Source: Jaenimonas drosophilae
Taxonomy: Eukaryota > Euglenozoa > Kinetoplastea > Trypanosomatida > Trypanosomatidae
NCBI GenBank assembly: GCA_030849065.1
Contig: JASAON010001553.1
Location: 1-54,066, forward strand
DNA length: 54,066 nt
Direction of reading: 5' to 3'
Position numbers and translations under genes: made by a program. The notes under the pieces were generated by a model that was not told the DNA's origin, searched no databases, and saw only the letters and a program-made list of their open reading frames with translations. Below are positions 51,019 through 54,066 of the stretch, in pieces (within the stretch, counting starts at the first letter, position 1; every line of letters begins with the position of its first letter).

Positions 51019-53057
51019 AACAACATCATGTGGCTGCTGACCCCTCCTCCGCCAAGCTGATGGTGGAGGAGGAGAAGGAGGTGGGGTCGGTGCCGTGGTC
51101 CATCTACGGCCGCTTCGTCATGGCGGCGGGTGGCTACACCCGGGCACTCCGTCTCATGGCCCTCTTCATTGCCAGTGAGACCCTCATGACCGGGGGCAAT
51201 GTGTGGCTCTCGCTGTGGTCTACGCGCTACTTCCCGGAGTGGAGCCAGGAACGCTACCTGGCCATCTACATTCTCTTTATTCTTGGTGAGATTGGTGGGG
51301 CACCCCTCTGTGAGTACGTGGCCTTTGGCATGAGTCGTGAAGCAGCCCGCCACTTTCACCGCGGGCTGCTCTACTCCATCACCTCCGCCACAGTGACCTT
51401 CTTTGATCAGACCCCACTCGGCCGCCTCGTCAATCGCTTTTCCAAGGACATGTACGTGCTGGATGAGCAGCTTCCCGACCGTGGCATCTTCTTCCTGCAG
51501 CTCCTCTGCTACCCACTCTTCTCCATCTCCATTGCCATGTACTCCACCCCGCCCTCGGTGGTGGTGATGGCGGCGGCCGCTGTGGGCTTCTACATTCTCC
51601 TGACCTTTTACACCCGCATCATTCGGGAGGTGCGACGACGTGGCAGCATCGCACAGTCCCCCATGTTTTCCCTGCTGGGCGAGGTGCTGAGTGGGCGGGA
51701 ATCCATTCTGTCCTACGACCGAGCCTCCAAGGTTTTCCGGGAGGCCCTCACACGTCTGGATCTGCTCTACAGCTGCACCTACCTTGAGAAGGTCATCAAC
51801 ATGTGGCTCTCCATCCGGGTGGAGTACCTGGGCTGCCTTATTATGGTTGTCGTGGCGGCCATTGGTGTCGTGGAGAAGCTGTGGGACCAGAGTAGTGCGG
51901 AGGTACAGCAACACCGTGTTGGCCTCATTGCACTGAGCCTCACCATGTGCCTCGATCTCTTCTGGACGCTCCCAACCCTGGTGCAACTCGCCGCGCGGGT
52001 TGAGGCTGACATGAACAGCGTCCAGCGACTGGTGCACTACATGGACCACGTGGATCATGAAGAACTGCATCTGTTGGATGCCTCAGAGGCTCAGAAGGGG
52101 AGTGCTGTTGTTGGTGATGGTGTGGTGGCCATTGAACCCACGGCGGTGTTGCTGGCCACCACTCGGGACCTCGCATCCACTTCACCACCTGGCTCCCTCA
52201 CCTTAACTCACGTGAACCTGCGCTACCGCGAGGGCCTCCCACTCGTCCTTCACGACCTCAGCCTCACCATCGCCCCAGGGGAGAAGGTTGGGGTGGTGGG
52301 CCGCACCGGCAGCGGCAAATCCACGCTGTTGCAGGCCTTCATGGGCCTCGTCCCCATCTCCAGTGGCAACTTGTGTGTCAGTGGCCGTGACCATCGTGAC
52401 TATACCTTGCCACAGTTGCGAAGACTCTTCGCCATGATTCCACAGGACCCAGTGCTCTTTGAAGGCACCATCCGTAGCAATCTGGACCCCTTCACGGAAT
52501 CCACCGACGCGGAGGTGCGACGTGCCCTCACCCTTGTAGGCCTGTGCGCCACTTCCATCTCCACACCCACCACAACCTCAGCTGCAGCGGCTGAAGCTGC
52601 TGCTGCTGATGCTGCTCCACTGGAGCTCACCACCATGGTTCAGGATGGGGGCAGGAATTATAGCGTTGGCCAACGCCAGCTCCTCTGTCTTGCTCGTGCT
52701 CTGCTGAAGCGCGGAAGTGTCTTCATGTTGATGGATGAGGCCACGGCCAACACCGATGCCATCTCCGACCAGCGTGTGCAGGAGGTGGTGCGTGACCATC
52801 TATCCACCTACACCGTCGTCACCATTGCACACCGTCTTCACACGGTGGCGAGCTATGACCGTGTCTTGGTGATGGACAAGGGACGACTGGTCGAGGAGGG
52901 CAGCCCACGCGCCTTGGTGCAGAATCGCGCATCACTCTTCTTCAAGATGGTCGCCCGCAGCGCCGCAGCCGGAGCCTCAGCCAACGAAGCTATCCCTCGC
53001 AGCCATGCTGAGCGGGTAGAGGATGCTGTGGCAACCTTCCTCAGTCAGTGCCGGTAG
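51019..53057 (+). CDS. ABCC/MRP transporter, second half (TMD2 and NBD2)
   Basis: Continues the gene at 48052 in another phase; open from about 51021, with no start of its own expected. A short linker (AADPSSAKLMVEEEKEVGSV) leads to TMD2, which spans about 320 residues with hydrophobic stretches such as RYLAIYILFILGEIG and VVMAAAAVGFYILLTFY. NBD2 has Walker A GRTGSGKS (52299-52322), Q-loop IPQDPVLFEGTIR, signature SVGQRQLLCLARAL, Walker B MLMDEAT with the catalytic Glu, and H-loop TIAHRLH. NBD2 keeps the full catalytic set while NBD1 does not, the asymmetry typical of ABCC proteins. An Ala/Ser/Thr-rich insert sits ahead of the signature (about 52555-52618). With the first half, the protein is about 1660 residues. 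Ends in ATFLSQCR. Confidence 0.85.
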
Positions 53058-54066
53058 GCATCTACCTGTGTGTGAGAGTAGGGGGAGGTCCCTACCGATT
53101 CTACGCCCACCTCCGTACCTGCAAGCAGCACGGAGAACTCCTCTTCGTCATTGGCCACACAAACCACTACGTTCTTCCTCTCTCTTCACACAATCAATGC
53201 ACCTGGACCGCGCCATCCCTCTTTCTCTTGTCTCGTCCAGCCAACAAACCAACAACTAGTTTCGCTTGCTCTCGTGAGAAGCTCCACGCTGCCCACCCTG
53301 TCATGACATTGAGCGTGCTGACCTCTCATTCCACTCATGCTACCTACAGTAGTGCAAAGTGCAAAGGTACATGTGCATGTGTGTGTGCAGCTACACTGAT
53401 TGAGCTACCGTGCTTCTATTGCTACTGTATGCAACCACATCCTACATCTTACTTGTTGTCTCTCTTTCTCTCTCTCTCTCTCTCTGCACACCCACATTGT
53501 GTGTGCCATGGTGTAGATTGGCTGACCAAGAAGGACCTTCACCACTCATTGCGTTGCTTGGCTGTGGCATCGCATTCCTATCACTTGCTCCCCGTGTTTT
53601 GTGACTCATCCACTCGCCCTTTACTTCCAGCTTACCCCACGCCATCTCACACCTCAATTCCCTACCCCCACGGCGTACTCAGACCACCCCCACCAGAACC
53701 TCCACACGGTAGCACGGCCCACATTGCTGCTACCAGTGCCACACCTACACCTCAGCTCAGGCACATCTCCCACTCTACCTCATCCCCAACCACCTTTCTT
53801 GGGTTCTTGAGTTGCCTCCCATTTTACTCTGCCCCCTGCGTTCCCAGAACACGCAGCACAAGACCAGCAGTCAAGCCCCTCTGCGGATCTCCTACCACAG
53901 ACACCCAGCAGAGCAGCAGCACCGTTACCCTGAAGGACACACGTAGTTCTACTCCGAGCCCAAAGACCCACGCCTTTACTCCCTCCCTACTCTTTCTGTG
54001 TGTGACACTTCCCCCTTCCTCTACACCACGCGTCTGCCTCATTTGTGGTAGGTTGCGTGTGTGTCT
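53058..54066. other. Downstream region to the window edge, no gene seen
   Basis: Pyrimidine-rich DNA with (TC)n at 53460-53485. Frames are Pro/His/Leu-rich and short. Probably the 3' UTR of the transporter gene and intergenic DNA. Confidence 0.55.
53460..53485 (+). repeat. (TC)n microsatellite
   Basis: ctctctttctctctctctctctctct, one interruption. Confidence 0.9.

Noticed and set aside
51015..52070. Open frame of 351 codons on -
   Set aside because: Antisense shadow of ABC transporter TMD2, His/Gly-rich.

Overview
The window looks like nuclear DNA of a kinetoplastid flagellate (trypanosomatid or close relative). Every gene I can support is on the + strand across about 50 kb. None shows introns. 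Several starts lie just downstream of a pyrimidine tract followed by AG, the trans-splicing acceptor arrangement of these organisms. The gene content fits as well: kinetoplastid-style mitochondrial ribosomal proteins, acylation-signal proteins starting MGC or MGAAPS, a PDK1 kinase and an ABCC transporter. I cannot name the genus. Identities come from reading motifs only; no database search was possible.

Layout. Positions 1-165 hold a tandem repeat of about 31 bp that runs off the left edge. Positions 166-3055 have no convincing gene and carry many long G runs on the + strand; this may be the transcription start region of a polycistronic unit that continues rightwards to the end of the window. 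From 3.06 to 7.55 kb there are five short genes: an inosine/xanthosine triphosphatase (YjjX/DUF84), a probable mitoribosomal bL36m, a twin-CX9C protein, a single-span mitochondrial-type protein and mitoribosomal mL43. Positions 7.83-8.94 kb look like a broken gene. At 10.35-15.14 kb lies a giant PDK1-like kinase whose N-lobe is split by about 520 residues.

From 17.5 to 32.0 kb there are four proteins with N-myristoylation signals: two large paralogues starting MGAAPS and two small paralogues starting MGCG. They are separated by unusually long gene-free stretches, which probably are long UTRs. At 32.5-36.0 kb lies a large helical protein with no recognised domain. At 37.1-44.4 kb lies a 2438-residue multi-C2 protein that may be the basal-body protein C2CD3. 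At 45.8-47.7 kb lies a protein that resembles an aldehyde dehydrogenase stripped of its catalytic residues. At 48.05-53.06 kb lies an ABCC/MRP transporter carrying a CAP-Gly-like domain; its reading frame breaks at an N in the assembly at 51018.

How the genes relate: the left cluster is mostly mitochondrial. The middle and right genes point to membrane, flagellar or cytoskeletal and signalling functions, but co-location in a kinetoplastid polycistron does not imply shared function. The most promising novelties are the MGAAPS family, the CAP-Gly-like insert in the ABC transporter, the split PDK1, the candidate ALDH pseudoenzyme and two strong hairpins at 8298-8329 and 24291-24339.
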